DNA of 64,000 bases from Lichenostomus cassidix (Eukaryota; Chordata; Aves; Passeriformes; Meliphagidae), in the NCBI GenBank assembly GCA_008360975.2, contig CM039183.1, forward strand, positions 9,265,762 through 9,329,761, in the 5' to 3' direction. The number at the start of each line of letters is the position of its first letter. Within the stretch, counting starts at the first letter, position 1. This document shows, piece by piece, positions 22,780 through 36,841 of this stretch. Position numbers and translations under genes: made by a program. The notes beneath the pieces were generated by a model that was given only the letters and a program-made list of their open reading frames with translations, was not told where the DNA came from and searched no databases.

Positions 22780-23660
22780 AAAAGCGATCCCCGAGTTTTT
22801 TCCCGCGGTCGGCAGGGCCTGCCGGCCGGGGCGCTGCCAGAGCCCGGCGGACAATGAGGGCTCTATCCCAGCAGCAGCTCCCTCAGGATCGCCTGCCTGA
22901 TGGAATGCGGTGAGCGCAGCGGATGCTGATGGAATTTCCGTCTCCCGCCAGCTCTGCTTTGCCTGGCGAGCAATTTTGGGGTTGTTTTGGGGAAAACCCA
23001 CAACGCTCTCGCCCCCTCAGGCCTGCGGGATCTGCGGGTCGGTATTTCCTGCTCCTTCCCTTGCCCGCTTTCTGCCCCGAAAGCCTGCCCGCCGCCAGAA
23101 ACAACCCGGCAATTAACCAAAAGAGAAGAAATGCAGGCAGTGAGGCCGAGGAGGCGGCGGTCGCGGGGCAGCGGGATTCCCAAGGGAAAGCGGCGCGGCA
23201 CCCCCACGCTCCCCCCCGCGCCCCTCAGGCGCCCCCCGACCCTCACTCACCCAGCGCCGGCCCGCCCCGCCCCTCACAGCGCCGCCAGCCAATGGCAGCG
23301 CCGGCTGCGTCAGCGCGCGCGCCCCCGCCGCCCGGCAGCCAATGGGAGAGGAGCTCGCGGCGGCCCCGCCCCGCGGCCGGCGGTGACCCCGGCTTGAGAC
23401 GGCAGGGGCGGGAGGGAGACACGCGCTGGCCACGCCCCTCCGCCCGCCCGGCCCCGCCCCTTACCCTCGGCCCCGCCCCCTACCCTCGGCCCCGCCCCGC
23501 TGCCTGCCGGGCCCGCTGGGCAGGAGAATCCCGGTGTGCCCTTGAGGAGCTTTCCCAACGCCACGGTGCTTCCTTGCGGCCCCACACTGACCTTCCCGGG
23601 TTAAGCTGTGCCCTGGCGGCGTCACCGCGCTGCTCCTGCGCTGGAAATGGCCTGAAACTG
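22780..23660 (-). promoter_or_regulatory. CEP68: CpG island and probable CEP68 promoter
   Basis: A sharp rise in CpG and GC marks this block at the 5' side of CEP68. It contains two CCAAT boxes exactly 50 bp apart (23,289-23,293 and 23,339-23,343), many GC boxes including three CCCCGCCCC cores 19 bp apart (from 23,452), and an E2F-like TTTCCCGC near 22,798-22,805. No TATA box is seen. It could be bidirectional. Confidence 0.75.
23251..23290 (-). other. CEP68: Putative non-coding first exon of CEP68 (3' boundary only)
   Basis: A strong donor (GTGAGT, exon ending at 23,251) sits in the CpG island just downstream, on the - strand, of the CCAAT pair. Splicing from it to 20,355 would give the expected 5'UTR layout. 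The 5' end is a guess, and a second possible donor (GTAAGG) lies at 23,464. Confidence 0.4.
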
Positions 23661-26600
23661 GCCCTGCGCGAGGCACGACTGGAAGAGGGATCTCGCTATC
23701 CTCCAGGCGCGGCTGCAGGAGGAGGTGCCGGTGAAACACCTCCCTCGGGTGGTCTGTCCTAGGGATGAGCCCTGTGGGATGCCGGCCGTGCCCTGCACTG
23801 GGGGCAGCTTTCTGGGAAGGTCCCATGCCACGCTTTAAAGCAGGCTGCTCTGGGGTTTGTAGCTGGCCAGACCCTTCTTTGGCAGCTGGAGCAGACATAA
23901 TTTGACAAGTTCCCATATAATGTAGCAATACAAACCTTTCCCCTTGTTGCTGTCCATTGGCTAATTCCGGTTTTTGTCCATGTCACCTGCTCCTGGAGAT
24001 TGTTTCTTAGATAATGCCGAGATTTTCTAGAGGTCAGTCATCTGATAAAGCCCTTTATGGACAACATTGTCCCCAGCTTTAGACCAGGAAGGACCAAAGA
24101 GACATCCTGGGTTTGCTGATTCAGTTTGGCAGCAGGGTGAGTAGAACAGCACAGGTATCCCAAGTGCCTGGCTACTGCTTCAGTACTGGGCTCCTGGGGC
24201 AGAGCATGCTCCAGCTCTGCCACCCCTGTGTTATGGTCCACATTTCCAGTGAACTGGGTTTATTCTCCTGCACCCAGTGGAGCCAGCCCCATTTACATCC
24301 TGGAGGATCTTGCTTTTTCTCCCTGGAGAAACACAGTGGGAATATATTTTCCAGGGCTGCTTCAAGAAGCAGGGCTGTGACACTGCAGTGTAACATGGTG
24401 TGCGCTCTCAGAAAAACTCATAGCCAAGAAAAAGCCCAGATCATCTCTGTTCCTGTGTAATATTTCTGTATTTGGAGTTTCTTTGATGAATGCTACAGCA
24501 AGTCTCCCGGCAAGCTGCAAATCCCTCTGCCCCCGATGCACACTTTGGAGAGTTGGCTTTTTATTGCAATTCACATAGGCAAAGCCCTAGTGAAAGAAAA
24601 TCCCTTTAAAATGTTGTTTATTGCTTATTCTCCGGGGAGCTGCCCGCCTGCCAGTAGAGGCCGTGCTGATTCCAGGCGAGTGGAAAGGCGGAAGCAAACA
24701 CGGATGGGTCATGATTCATCCACAGGCTGGGCTGTTTCTAGCCGGTTTGAATTACTCGGGAGCTGCCAGGCATTGTTCTGGGAGCTGAACAGCACCCGGC
24801 AGGAAAGGTCTGCGTCCTGTTCCGCCCCCCGATCAAACAAGTGCCAGGATGTCTGCGAGAACAGCCAGAGAAATCTTTCCCCTCCCCTTGGGCTTGGGCT
24901 GAGTGGGTGTCAGTAAACAAGGGGGGAATCAGCTGGTGAACTAAAGGAGAGATTATTTAAGAAATTCAGGGGAACGATACTGATTTTCTTCTGCTGGCCA
25001 TCTGGCCCTTGTTGTTAGGAACTTTGCTGAAGAGAAACTGGCTTGTTTGATCTATAATAAAGGGTCAAGCCAGCCAAACTCCCACCCAAAGTTACTCAAG
25101 GCTGGCAAAGACAAACAAGGATATTTTCTTGCTGATTTGAGACCTCAAGATTCTTTCAAATATAGGTTTTTCCAGCAAAACCAAATTATTTCTCTGCACC
25201 TGTGGATGCAACAATTCAGCAGTAATCTCCATATCTATGATGTGAAGTAGAGCTTCCTTACAATGATCAGATTGGAACGCAGTGTATTTCAGATATATGA
25301 GAAGCTACCTTGTTGGTGGGAATATCCACGGTTTTTGTAAAGAACTGGATCAATCCTGAACACCACTTGTGTGTATTCAGTTTTAATATGCTCCTAACTG
25401 GTGACCTGCAGTTTTCCAGAGTGTTTGGCACATCAATTTGTTATTTCTTTCTACCCCGAATGGTTTCATGCTACAGGAGCTCTCTGGGATGAAACCTGAA
25501 GCCTGGAGGTGCACCATGTGTTCTTGCATAGCATCTACACCATCTTCAGCATCAAATTTCAGTCTCACAGTGCAAATGTTTGGGATGGATGAGACGTCAG
25601 CAAATGCAGGGCTCGGACCTAACCCATCTGTTCCCAGATCATTGATAACAATATTAATTAGTCTTCAAACAAACTGCTCAGGACTTTGTTTCCTCTGCCT
25701 AACCCTTCTCTGAAAGGTGTTTGCAGGTGTTTGTCCTCCTCATCTCTAGGCTAAAAACCCTTTTCCTTTCCCCAGAGGTCAGGATTTCCACCCTGATTTC
25801 TCTTTGTTCTCCTCTTGATTCTCACTCCTTGGGCCACATTTATTTCAAGCTCAGCATTGGTCAAAAGCTCCAGCATGGGCTTGGCTGTGCTTAGGCAGAA
25901 TTGGTGTGGTAGTCCAGGCTGTGATCCTGCTTACACACCCTGGAACAGGATCTGCCTTATTCACAGCACAGGACTCCTGCTTCTGACTGCCCATAACTTT
26001 CTGATCCTGCTCCTTAACCTACTATTTCCCACCAGTATTAGTGCAGGTAATTACTCTTATCTAAATTAATTCTTTCCATCATCTGTTTCCCAGACTCTCT
26101 CTCAAATTTTCTGATGTTGCTGTGAATTTCAGCCTGAGCTCTTCCATTTTCCCAGACCTTTTTCTCCAGGTAGGGCCTGCAGATTTTCTCTGTTCTGACA
26201 TTTGAGTCACTAATCAGCTACTTATGGTCCTGAAACTACAGTAGGCTCTCAAGGAATCCAGTCATTTAGCTGGACAGCTGCTCTGGTAATGTCCAAATAA
26301 GCAGGTTCAAGCTCAGCCATGTTGCTTTAGCTTCTTTATAAAGCCATGAGAAGACTTGTAGAGGACACTTCCCATCACTCCTCTACATCATCACTGCACT
26401 GAGTATTTCCTAGAGAAGGTAGCTGCTGCTTTTTCTTCCTGATTTTGGAGAAGCACCTGAAAATATGACTTGAGCACACCCATGGCAGCTGACAAATGAA
26501 ACATGTAAGGCAGGATTAATACAGAACAGAAGGAAAACCACAATGACAAGTATTTTTGCGTCAGCATAGAAGTGCAGAGGTGGGTGTGTTGTCCAGTGCT

Positions 26601-29600
26601 AGCAGCTGGGCAATTTGAGTCCTTTTACCACTTGTTTGCACAGCTGGACCGAGTGGCAGGATTTAGCCCCAGGAAAAGGTCAAACAGAAAGTGCACTTCT
26701 CCTTTCTGGCCACACGATGTGCCCATCACACCACGAACAGCCTGGCCAGCTTGTCAGCAATGGCAGATATAGCCACAAAGGCAGGGGTTCCAGGCATTTG
26801 TATTCCCTCACAGCATCTCTTTATCTCTACCCAGGCCCTCTAAATACTCACACAGCTGCAGACCAGGGCCAGGTGCTGTGGAGCAGAGGGGGTGAATGAG
26901 ATGGAGCTGGTGTGGTCTGGATGCTTTGCCTTTCCTCTTGGAGGAAGGTAACAAGTTGCTGTGAAAGAAATAGGAGCCAAGTGGTTAAGAGGTGGTGGCA
27001 ACTTCTCATCAATGTGAATTATAATGTGCAGTGAATAATCTGAATTAAGTTTACTTATTAAATGTGAGATTTTACTGCTGCATTCAGCAGGGGAATGTGA
27101 GCAACTTATTTTTCATTCTAATTGCTGGGATGTCTTGGCCCTTTGCCATTTGTATGTTGTCCTTAGCAGAATCAAGAGCTGGGATCTGCAGGAACCAGTT
27201 GTGAACACAGAGATTTGTAAGAGAAATATTGGGATTGGTACAAATTAAAATCTGTTTATGTAAGTGCCAGAAGAAATAGCAGAGCTAGGGGGTAGGGTAA
27301 GAATGACTTGAATTTATAACAAATGACAACAACAAAAAATTTGTGATTGATAATTTGAGCTGTTGCTAAGACCATAGCACAGACAACTCACTTGAAGAGC
27401 CTCCTCTCTGACAGCAGGAGAATGGCAGCACATCACATCTCCCATTCCCCTCCCTTGCAGCAGGCAGGAAGGGAGATTGCAGCAAAGGATCATCACAAAA
27501 CAACTATTAATTGTTAAAGATTGTTAAAGAACGGCCCAAAACTTGGGAGGTTTAGTAAAGAATTCACAGGCATCATCCCTTGTGGTGTATGTTGCACACA
27601 AGTGATTTGGGCTGGACTGAACTTGTTGCTTGTGAATGAATGAAACTGTAGGAGAACCAGTGCAGGTAGCTAAAATGAGCTTAAAATATAAATAAATACC
27701 ACATTCCCCTTCTGTAAGTTCTCCTACAATGATTCAATGCTACTTCAATGCTCGTAACGGGGACATAGCAGAGAATTGACTTTCAACAAACCTACACATT
27801 TTAAAGGTGACCAGTTGGTGCAGCTGTATCACACAACCTGTGTGAATCAAACCATTCATTTCAGGGCAGAACAAATGGTATTGTCTTCTGTTTAACTCAC
27901 AAAGCACTTCCCTATAATTATATCTACCTTAATCAGACAAACTGGGGATTAAAAAAAAAGGACTAATCTGCTCATTGGCCATAACTGGATTTCCTCTGCA
28001 AATATTAAGTTAGAACAATAGCAGTGGCTTTTGTAATAAATTTACTTTTAAATGCTTTTCTTCATGTGAATGAGAGAGATGTGTGTTGCCTGCCTAGAGC
28101 TTCTTAGAAGAAAGAAGTGAGGAGCATTTTCCCAAAAATGCTATTTTTTTCCTCTTTAAAAAAAAAAAAAAAAGATGAAATTAAGAAATTGGAAAGCAGG
28201 TGGCCAGATTTGTAGGTGGTGGTAGAAAACCAGAACAAAATCATTAAACTTTAATTAGAACGTTTATCCTACTTTTATCTCTTTGTTGAAATATCATAGG
28301 AAACTCTATCTATTTATCCATAATAATGCCTAAAAATGCTAATAATGTCAGGCTGGAGGCAGTTGGGACTCACTCTGAGGCTTAAATCAGTTCTCTTTTA
28401 AAGACAAGCACCCATTCCACCTTTTCCATGGGTCTTATAAAGCTTCATGGGTTTCAAATGGCAAGTCACTGTGGCTCTGACAACCACCACTTACCTGAGA
28501 TGACTTCAGAAAACCTGTATGCAAAGCTGACATATGAATGGCTCCAGGTTCTGGTCCCAGAGGACATCTCCCTGCTCTAGCTTTCCTCCAGGTATCTCCT
28601 CAGGGGTTCAGCTGGGAAGTGAGAAGCCAAAAACACAACCATGGAATCAGACAGGCTTTTTGGCAACCACCACACTGATGGTTTTGTAAGATTCACATAC
28701 CAGGGCATAACAGCAGTCACAATTTGTAAGTCATATATGGGCAGGCTGCTCAAATTATGCTTCTTTCTTCTGGTGCTTGCAATTCTTGCACCCTTGTTTC
28801 TTTGTTCTGGGAGTTTAATGCTTGAAATGAACCAATCTACACTTACAGAGTAGGTTGGTTTTTTTTTTTCCAGGATTTGTGATGTTATGCGTGTGCATCT
28901 CAGGACAGAATCCACCCTTTGGAGAAATATAAGCTTTTAATGGAAAAGCTGCATCAAACCCACATAGATGGCAAACCCAGGCCCTCAATTCTGAATCCAG
29001 CACACTGCTCAGACAGACTGTTATGTGGCAAATGTAAAATTACCCAGCATTTAGCAGCTCAGCTACCTATTGAAAAGCATTTCCTAATGATTATTCCCAC
29101 TGCTCAATCCTTCTCCAGGGAACAAAGTCAGTTAGTTTGGAAGAGGCAGCAGGTCTGTCTGTTAGCCATTCTACCCCACCACAGCACAACTAGTGATCCA
29201 GGCTCTCCCAAGGCCTCTTTAGAGCCCAGTACCTGTGCAGAAGGACTGGAGAAATGCCAGCAGGGCAAGGGTTAAATGCTGACAGTCAGTGACACCAGCA
29301 TGCCAACAAAAGGCAGAGTCTGGGAAAGTGGAGGCGAACACCGAGCTGCACAATTCTCATTCAGGGCCATTTCCAAAGGAGCCTTTGCTTGGGTGACAGA
29401 GCCTGAGAGCCTGCTCCAGCAGGATGTCCCACTGCCTGTGCAAGGCTGATCCAAGTAAAGGGCCAGGCCTTCTCCAAACAAAGGTGGAAACATGAATTCT
29501 GTTTGGGGCGGTTTTTATTTTAGATTGTGAAGCTACACAAAGAGAGAACAAATATACATTTCCATGAGAGAAGGGAAAAAGAGAGTATCCCATTGTGTCA

Positions 29601-32600
29601 CCCTCCTAATACAACAAACCATCCCATGCTGAGCCACAGGACTGTTTGCTCCCCAGTTAGGCAGGGAGTTCTTACTCCCAAGGGTACAGCACACAACAAA
29701 CATCTGTAACATCTGCCCCAGAGTCACACACCCCCAGACACAGCAATATGGTCTATTTTTTGCATATGTGCACACACATCTGTTCTCGGTAGACAATGGA
29801 AAGGCTGATACAGAGTCACGTGGATGAAACCCACAGCTTTAAAAGAGGAACAGCTATAGATGTTCACAAGGATCAACACACCCACGTGGCACAAACACTT
29901 CCTCAATGGAGTGGTTACTCTAAGCACAAGGGTTTAACCTGAAGGCAGATAGATTTGTATCAGCGATACTGGACTGTACTGGAGCAGATGGCAGTGAATT
30001 TCAGAGTTCATCTGTCTTTTTATTAAAGTAATTAATCAAATGGTGTAGCATATAAAAACACAAGAATCCTCCCTCCTAATTAGAACAATTTGTGTTCAGG
30101 TAGAAATAAAAGCACACGCACACATACACACCTCAGGACTGCTGTCAGAGAGCTCACAGGATAAAGAAAAGAAAACCACTTTCCTTGTCTCACACCAGGA
30201 CATCCCATTCTCCCTCCTGTCTCCAGGGATAATGGAGTCTTTCAGCTTTGGTGCATAGTTATATTTGAAAGCCAACTTGGAATTTGTCCTGAAGGGAACC
30301 AGGACAAGGCACCTTTAAGGATAATAAGGCAGAAGGGGACTCCTCATGTGCAGGGGTGGTCCTGCTATCTCTGAATCTGAGGGATTAATCAAAACCTAAT
30401 CAAAATCTTCACCCTCACAAAGTGTGAGTGACTCAATCTCAGTTTGCTGTAACCACGAAGCAGTTCAGAAGCAGAGGCCCATCCATCTCCATGACCAGAG
30501 CTTTGCTCAGCTATTTGCAATGCTACTCATGGTCTCCATCCCATACAGCATGACCTTACAAGAGTGGAGCCAGGATAGTAACTGAGAAAGTCTAAATAAG
30601 ACTGTGTTCTGAAAAGAATGGAATTCTTATGGATGGCAAACACATCACCTGCACAGTGGCCTTCAGGGAAGACATGTCAACAGAGCATCTGCTGTGGAGC
30701 AGAGCAGGGAGGCAGCAAGGGCTGGGCCACCTTGGTCACAATTATTTGACTAATTAAGTGTAAAATGTCATTAAGGTATTGCCTTAATAAAACAGGCTTT
30801 GTTCAGTCCAGACGCTCTCCAAAGCTGAAACCACATCTCTGTCCCCTCCTAACAGGATGTGAAACAGTCCATGTCCTCACATGGGACCAGAATATCTTTA
30901 TGTTTGATCTATGTACTATAGGAGCCTGATCCTGCTGGGGTCTGGACAGACTCCAAGGAGCACAATAGACTCTGCAGGAGGGATACAGAGAAGGCAAACA
31001 GAACAAAACATGAGGCAGTTTCCTTCTGCATCAATACCAACCACTAGGAAAACACTTTTATTAGAGGCACCACATCATAAGAATACTCTGAGCATGTAAA
31101 ATGCCTGTACTTACAGCCAAGAAGTTTTAAAAACATTGCTTTACTGCTGCTTAGGTGATCATTATTATCTTAAAAGGCCCAGACCAATCCCCTGTGCTGC
31201 TAAGGAAGTATCTCCATCAGAAGTCCAGAAGCCACAGAAAGCTCAGGAAATTACATGAATGCACATCAATGAAGGCCCTGGCCTGTCCTTTTTGTGGCAT
31301 TCCTTTTGGTTCTTAAAAATGCTACAATCCAAACCAGTTAATATCTGGAGTATTTTTTACGGTTAAACACAATTCTTTCTGTGGGAATGTAATCCAGTGG
31401 ATTCAGACGTGTGTAAACAGTTCCTTGACAGAAGAGTTCCCTTAGTAATTTCCTTCTGCAACACACAACTGCAATTAAGTTGCAAGCACATGCCATATGC
31501 AGTTTAGTTTCAATTACTAAATACATGCCTGTCAAAGAAGAGCATTACTTTCTCAGTGTTGTTTCACCAGATGGAACAAGTGAAAGCTACCCTAAAGAAC
31601 ATCTAATACCAAATTTCTTGGTCTCCGTGGCTTAAAACCACAACGTTAACTTTGCATTACAACAGAGTTGGCTCAAAATCCATTTCCTCACGCTGGTTCC
31701 TTTTAGTAGCCCTACTTGCTTTGCAAGCAGCATCTGTAGCCTTGGGAGACAAGTATAAATGTTTCTGAGCAGGATTTTACAGAAGAGCTGTTGGCCTGCT
31801 AATATGTCCACAGTCCTCACCTCCTGCTGGCACCGAGGTCCGAGGTTAAATCCAAATGAGATTTCATAACAGTTAAGGATGATGCATCTGCTGACACTGA
31901 GACATAATTTGATAAGTAACCACACTGTGAACTCTTGAATGAAAGAGTTTCTTTTTCCTCTTCTATTGAAAGCTCTGTACTGAATAGAATATATTTATAA
32001 ATCCTCAGATGTAGATTTTTTTAAGGAGGTGACAGTTGTTAGCTAACAATGAACCTGGCTTCAGGACTCAGGGTCTGCTCCTAGCCTGCTTGAAAACTCT
32101 TCACGTGACTCAAGAGAGAGTTCTTTCACCTTTTTCTGTATTCAGTCACTTGTGCAGCTGTGAACTGATGCCTGCTGGTCACAAATGCCTGTAAAGACCC
32201 CTTGCAGAGAATGAATTCTGTGTTAACATTAACTTCCCAAGACAGTGCTCAGATGTGAAGACCTACGGGAGCCAAACAAGGCTCTTGATCACTTATTGTC
32301 AGAGTTAAAATATTCAAGGGCAACTGTCTCAATGTGTTGCCCAAAGTCTGGAAAAAGTTTCAGATCATTTGTCAAACCCTTTTCCCTCCTGCCAGAAACT
32401 GAAGCAGCAAGTGAACATGGCTTTCATCAATATGCTCCCATAGATAACAAGTTGGTCTTTGTCCTCGGAGGATAATGGTCTCCATGCATTTATCTGAGGA
32501 GCATTTGTCCTGGCTATCCTACAAGGAGGAATGTGGGTCAATCCCTGATCCAGAACTGTACTGCTGTTCCTCTGGTCATGGCCAGCAGCCAGGAGCAGCT

Positions 32601-34798
32601 TATCAGAGCTTCACTCCACGCTGGCCCTCTGCATGCTGCCTTGTTGCTCAGTGACGATGCATTTCAGAAACTTCAGCATTCCTGCCTCTCCCTGCAAATC
32701 CCGCCCAAGCAGCAGGCAGGGATTTGCACAGTCTCTGCTACACACTGGACAACTATCTGCAGCCTTTTTGATCCTATCCATAACAAAATGCCAAGGAAAA
32801 GATGCTTCTTTATCCTCTTGCTTACCCTGTCTTCTGTGATGGTACCCCTGTGGCCCTCCAGCTCTTCCTTCTTTTTCTCCACCTTTGTCACCCATACTGA
32901 CAACGAGACAACTTGTTCTTTCAGTTGAAAAGCTCTTTCTCCCACTGAAACTAGTCAGGAACTAAGCTGTCAAGACTCCCAATTTAGATGTTGAATCCAT
33001 GGTGATGTCTGTTAATTTACCTGAGCCTAAGCTTTCATGGCATGTCAGGTGGAGATGGAAGGAGGCAGATGGAACGGGGCACTTGTTGTCCTTGACTAAG
33101 TCACATCCATTTTCTGAACTGCAGCTCACACTGACACCAGCTCCCATGCTCCCCCCAAATTAGCCCAGCAAATGCATCCACCTGATCTTTCTATCAGTCA
33201 TTCCTTCTCTAGCACAGTGCAACTCTACATACTTTCATTATTTGACTCTTTTTAGATTTTTGAAAAGTTCATTATTTTTCATGATTTACTGTTCTGTGTC
33301 TTAAAAGTGCTTTCCAAAGATTGCAATTCACTATCTTCCACACTATTGCCTGTGGGAGACAGGTAAATATCTGTAAACCTGATTTCCAGAAAAGGAAGCA
33401 CACGTATAGGACTTATGCAACCTGCCTAATTCTGTGCTATTCATCTGTCACAGGATCAGTCATTACAGGCAGCTCTGTGATTATAAACTGCCAAGGCTCT
33501 GTTAAAGTCAATGAAGATGTGACAATTTTCCTTTGGTGAGAGTTTGTCTTTTGGTCTTTTGACTTGGTACCTGAGGCCCATTGCTCACTGCCTGTGGGAG
33601 AGTCAGGATTAACTATCATTTCCAACAGGATGATGCTTTACAGTGGCTGCAGAAATGCACTGTGTTAGCAGAGGACCAGAGTGAAGATTTAGCCCAGATT
33701 GTTGGCCAACCCTGCAAATGTCTGCAGAAGAGGTGGTGGTTTTGTCCCTTTCGCAAGCTCTCGAGGACACAACTTACAACATATGGCTGGGTGGTCAGTC
33801 ACAGAGATCACAGGGACTTTGACTTGACTGAAAGAGGAACTGCCTAAGCACCTCAGATTTCACTATTCTTGCTGCAAAGGAGGAACCACAGGAGAGTAGA
33901 AATGGTGACACTGAGTCATATCCATCTCTGGCACCAGCCACAGCAGGTAAGAGTATGGGAACAGAGCAAGCACCATGAAACTTTCCTGCCCCTCATACCA
34001 TGTCCCCAGTCTCTCACCACCTCCAGCTCAGGGCATTGCCTCCTCAGGGCTGCCCAGAGAAGACAAAGCAGAGATTGTTTCACCAGTTGATGTGGCACTT
34101 TGGCTGGCTTCATATCTGTTATGTCTGAAGGACATAGTCCCGTTTGTCACATCCCTGCAGGGGAAGTCCTGGGATTGGCTCTAGTCTGCTCTCAACACAA
34201 AAGCCATCCTGATTGCAAGAGACATCCCCAGAAGAGTTTGAAGTCCTTTGCAATTACTGAGTCTTGTGCAATTACCAACACCAAGACTCAGCTAAAACTC
34301 AGTTTTTAGGAATACAGGATCTTTACCAAAAATATCCTAAAAGCAGTCAAGTGCTGGCACCCTCCACTGCTCACTGCAGCTTTTCAGGCATCTGCAGCCA
34401 CATCTCACAGCACAAAACAAGCAACTTTCTCAGTGTCAGAGACAGATACTGCTCTGCACTCTCACAGCAACTCTAAATTACCAAGGCTCACAAACCTCTG
34501 CTGAGTTCAGGACAGGAGCAAGGCACAATGCAAACTGGAGCTCTGAAAACTCTGTCCTCTCTCCCATTTATCCTGAGCCACTGAAACATAAAAAGAACAT
34601 AGGGTATCCCAGGAAATGGGATGAGATCAGGCAGTGATAAAACATGGAGTGAAAAGACAATCCTAGAGAAGAAATAAAAGATGGTTCAAAATGGTCAAAG
34701 AAACTTCACCGAAAAAGAGAAGGTAAAAGTGGAAGAATAAATGGCATGAGAGACAAAGTGGGATTGCATATGCCAAAGGCTTGCAGACTCTCCAATAT
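23661..34798. other. Intergenic stretch without a convincing gene
   Basis: About 11 kb between CEP68 and the first CR1 remnant. Composition is ordinary, with no open frame that looks like a protein, no tRNA and no clear interspersed repeat. A GC-richer, CpG-retaining block at about 24,630-24,900 stands out, and a run of 16 A lies near 28,160. An unannotated lncRNA cannot be ruled out by eye. Confidence 0.6.
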
Positions 34799-34915
34799 CT
34801 CATAGAATCCACTGAGTTGGAAGAGACCCATGAGGATCATCAAATCCAACTCCTGGCCTTTGCACAGGACACCCCAAGAAACACACCATGTGATTTCCGT
34901 ATCTTTCTCTCAAAA
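34799..34915 (-). mobile_element. CR1 LINE 3'-end fragment, minus orientation
   Basis: The + strand shows the reverse complement of a CR1 tail: ATAGAATC, then GTTGGAAGAGACC, then ATCATCAAATCCAAC, then GGACACCCCAAGAA. Only the 3' untranslated part remains, so it is a dead truncated insertion. Confidence 0.85.
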
Positions 34916-36354
34916 CGCAATTCCTGTACTACAGGGTAGGACACGAACTGAGGAGAGAATTTGTATCTTCTAGGAAAAAAACAAAACAAAACAAAAAAAC
35001 CCAACTTAAAATCAAATAGAAAAATAGCGTTTTCTAGATGGACTTTATTTTTTCTTAAAAGAAAAAGGAACTGACTAAAGGTTTCCTATTTACAGTCATG
35101 TCAGGAGAGCAGAAATATATGTCCAGTCAAGACATATTGGAGTTATGTACCACACTGGCACCAGATTTGTGGAGTGCCTGGGTGAGAGCAGAGCAGAGCA
35201 GATATCCCTGGCTGCACCTGCAAAGCTCCTGAGCACCTTCTCAGCTCACAGCCTCATGAAGAGGAATATCCCCGTGTAACACATTACACTGCAGGTCAAG
35301 AACAGCATCTAAAATGCACATCCCTCAACAGCCCTTTCATTTTTCCTCCCAGTGGCCTTACCTGAAGACCTTGACTACTTGAAGCAAATGGCAAGCCTTC
35401 TATCTCATCCACTAGGCTTTCCACCAGGATCCACATTGTTACAGTGGCAGCTGTTGGAATGTGTCACTTTTCTTACAGTCTGAGAGTGCAATACTGGATC
35501 TCTCATATTCCTACCTTAAGAAAACAATCCAGGCAGAGAGTTCTAGAATGCATCATGCCTATTGTGAGGAATGGGAACATCATGGAAAAACAAGAAATGT
35601 AAATTTTGACACAAATTATACAAAAAATGACCAAGAAGATGTTCTGACAAGCAGTAGTTACCCAGCACTCCTGCTTCCATGGATCCCTCTTGTAGTGCAC
35701 AAACAACAGAAGAACTGGCACATTTGTAAGTCTAAAGTAGAGCTTCTGTAAGACTACAGATTTCTGGCAGGTTAAGAGCTGAATACTCATGGTTCATAAA
35801 AATACTATGATATATGTTTCCAGGAGATGGAATGTCAGATTTCCTTGATTAAATTCCTGCTATGAAAATTATTTCACCTCCTTAAATCTGACTGCTCTAA
35901 CAAGCTTTACATGGGACTAGACATTCACATTGATGCAAAACATCAGGAGGACTGGGAGAGGTGTTCAGCAAAGTCTCTGAGCTTCTGCACTGTTATTGGA
36001 AAATACAAATACTGGGCTATTTGCTTTAATTTTCCATTTCCTGGGATCCCCTGAAAGGAATAATGTGCCACAGCCTATGGCATGCTGCTACAAGGATGAG
36101 GCACACTCCAGCTGCAGCATTATAGGGAAGAAGGATAACATGGCAATGGCAAGGTGCTGCCTGCAAGGAAGCCCAGCCTTTGGGTTTGCCCAGGTCAGTA
36201 CTTCTACCTGTTGGCAACAGCAGCTTCAGGGTGAAAAAAAAGAGATGTGTTCTGCTCTACTCATGAAGCTGTGATGCTTCATGGAATTGTTATTTGAGTG
36301 CTGCTCACTCTCATGTCCTGATCCACAGCTGCATGTGTCATGGTGCAGGAGAGC

Positions 36355-36841
36355 ATCATAGAACCACAGAATGTTAAGGGGTTGGAAAGGACCTTAAAGA
36401 TTATCCAGTCCCAACCCCCCCTGACACATGCAGGGACACCTCCCACTAGACCAGGTTACTCAAGACCTTATCCAACCTGGCTTTGAACACTGTCAGGGCT
36501 GGGGCATCCACAACCTCCCTGAGCAACCTGTTCCAGTATCTCACCAAAATTCATCTCTTTCAGTTTGTACCCACTGGCTCTTGTCCTACCCACTACAGCT
36601 CCTGAAAGAGAGTCCCTCTCTGGCTTTCCTGCAGGCCCCCTTCAGATACTGGCAGGTTGCTATGCAACCTTCTCTGGGCTGAACAGCCCAAGCTATCTCA
36701 GCCTGTCTTTGCAGGGAACATGCTCCAGTTCTCTTAACTTCGTGGCCTTCCTCTGGACTTACTTCAACAGTTCCATGTCCTTATGTTGGGCACACCAGAA
36801 CTGTGTGCAGTATTTCAGGGGGTCTCACAAAAGCACAGGAG
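36355..36841 (-). mobile_element. CR1 LINE fragment, minus orientation (about 0.5 kb)
   Basis: A longer CR1 remnant begins with CATAGAACCACAGAATG and GGTTGGAAAGGACC. It continues through diagnostic CR1 blocks (CCAACCTGGCTTTGAACAC, GGGCATCCACAACC, CTGGGCTGAACAGCCC, CTTCCTCTGGACT). The 5' end is truncated and no intact reverse-transcriptase frame is present. Confidence 0.92.

Noticed and set aside
22923..23762. 279-aa + strand frame across the CEP68 CpG island
   Set aside because: Pro/Arg/Ala-rich composition artefact covering the promoter motifs, with no domain.
33490..33535. Stretch with AAAGTCAATGAAGATGTGAC, reminiscent of an old amniote interspersed repeat
   Set aside because: Too short and too diverged to assign by eye; a library search would be needed.
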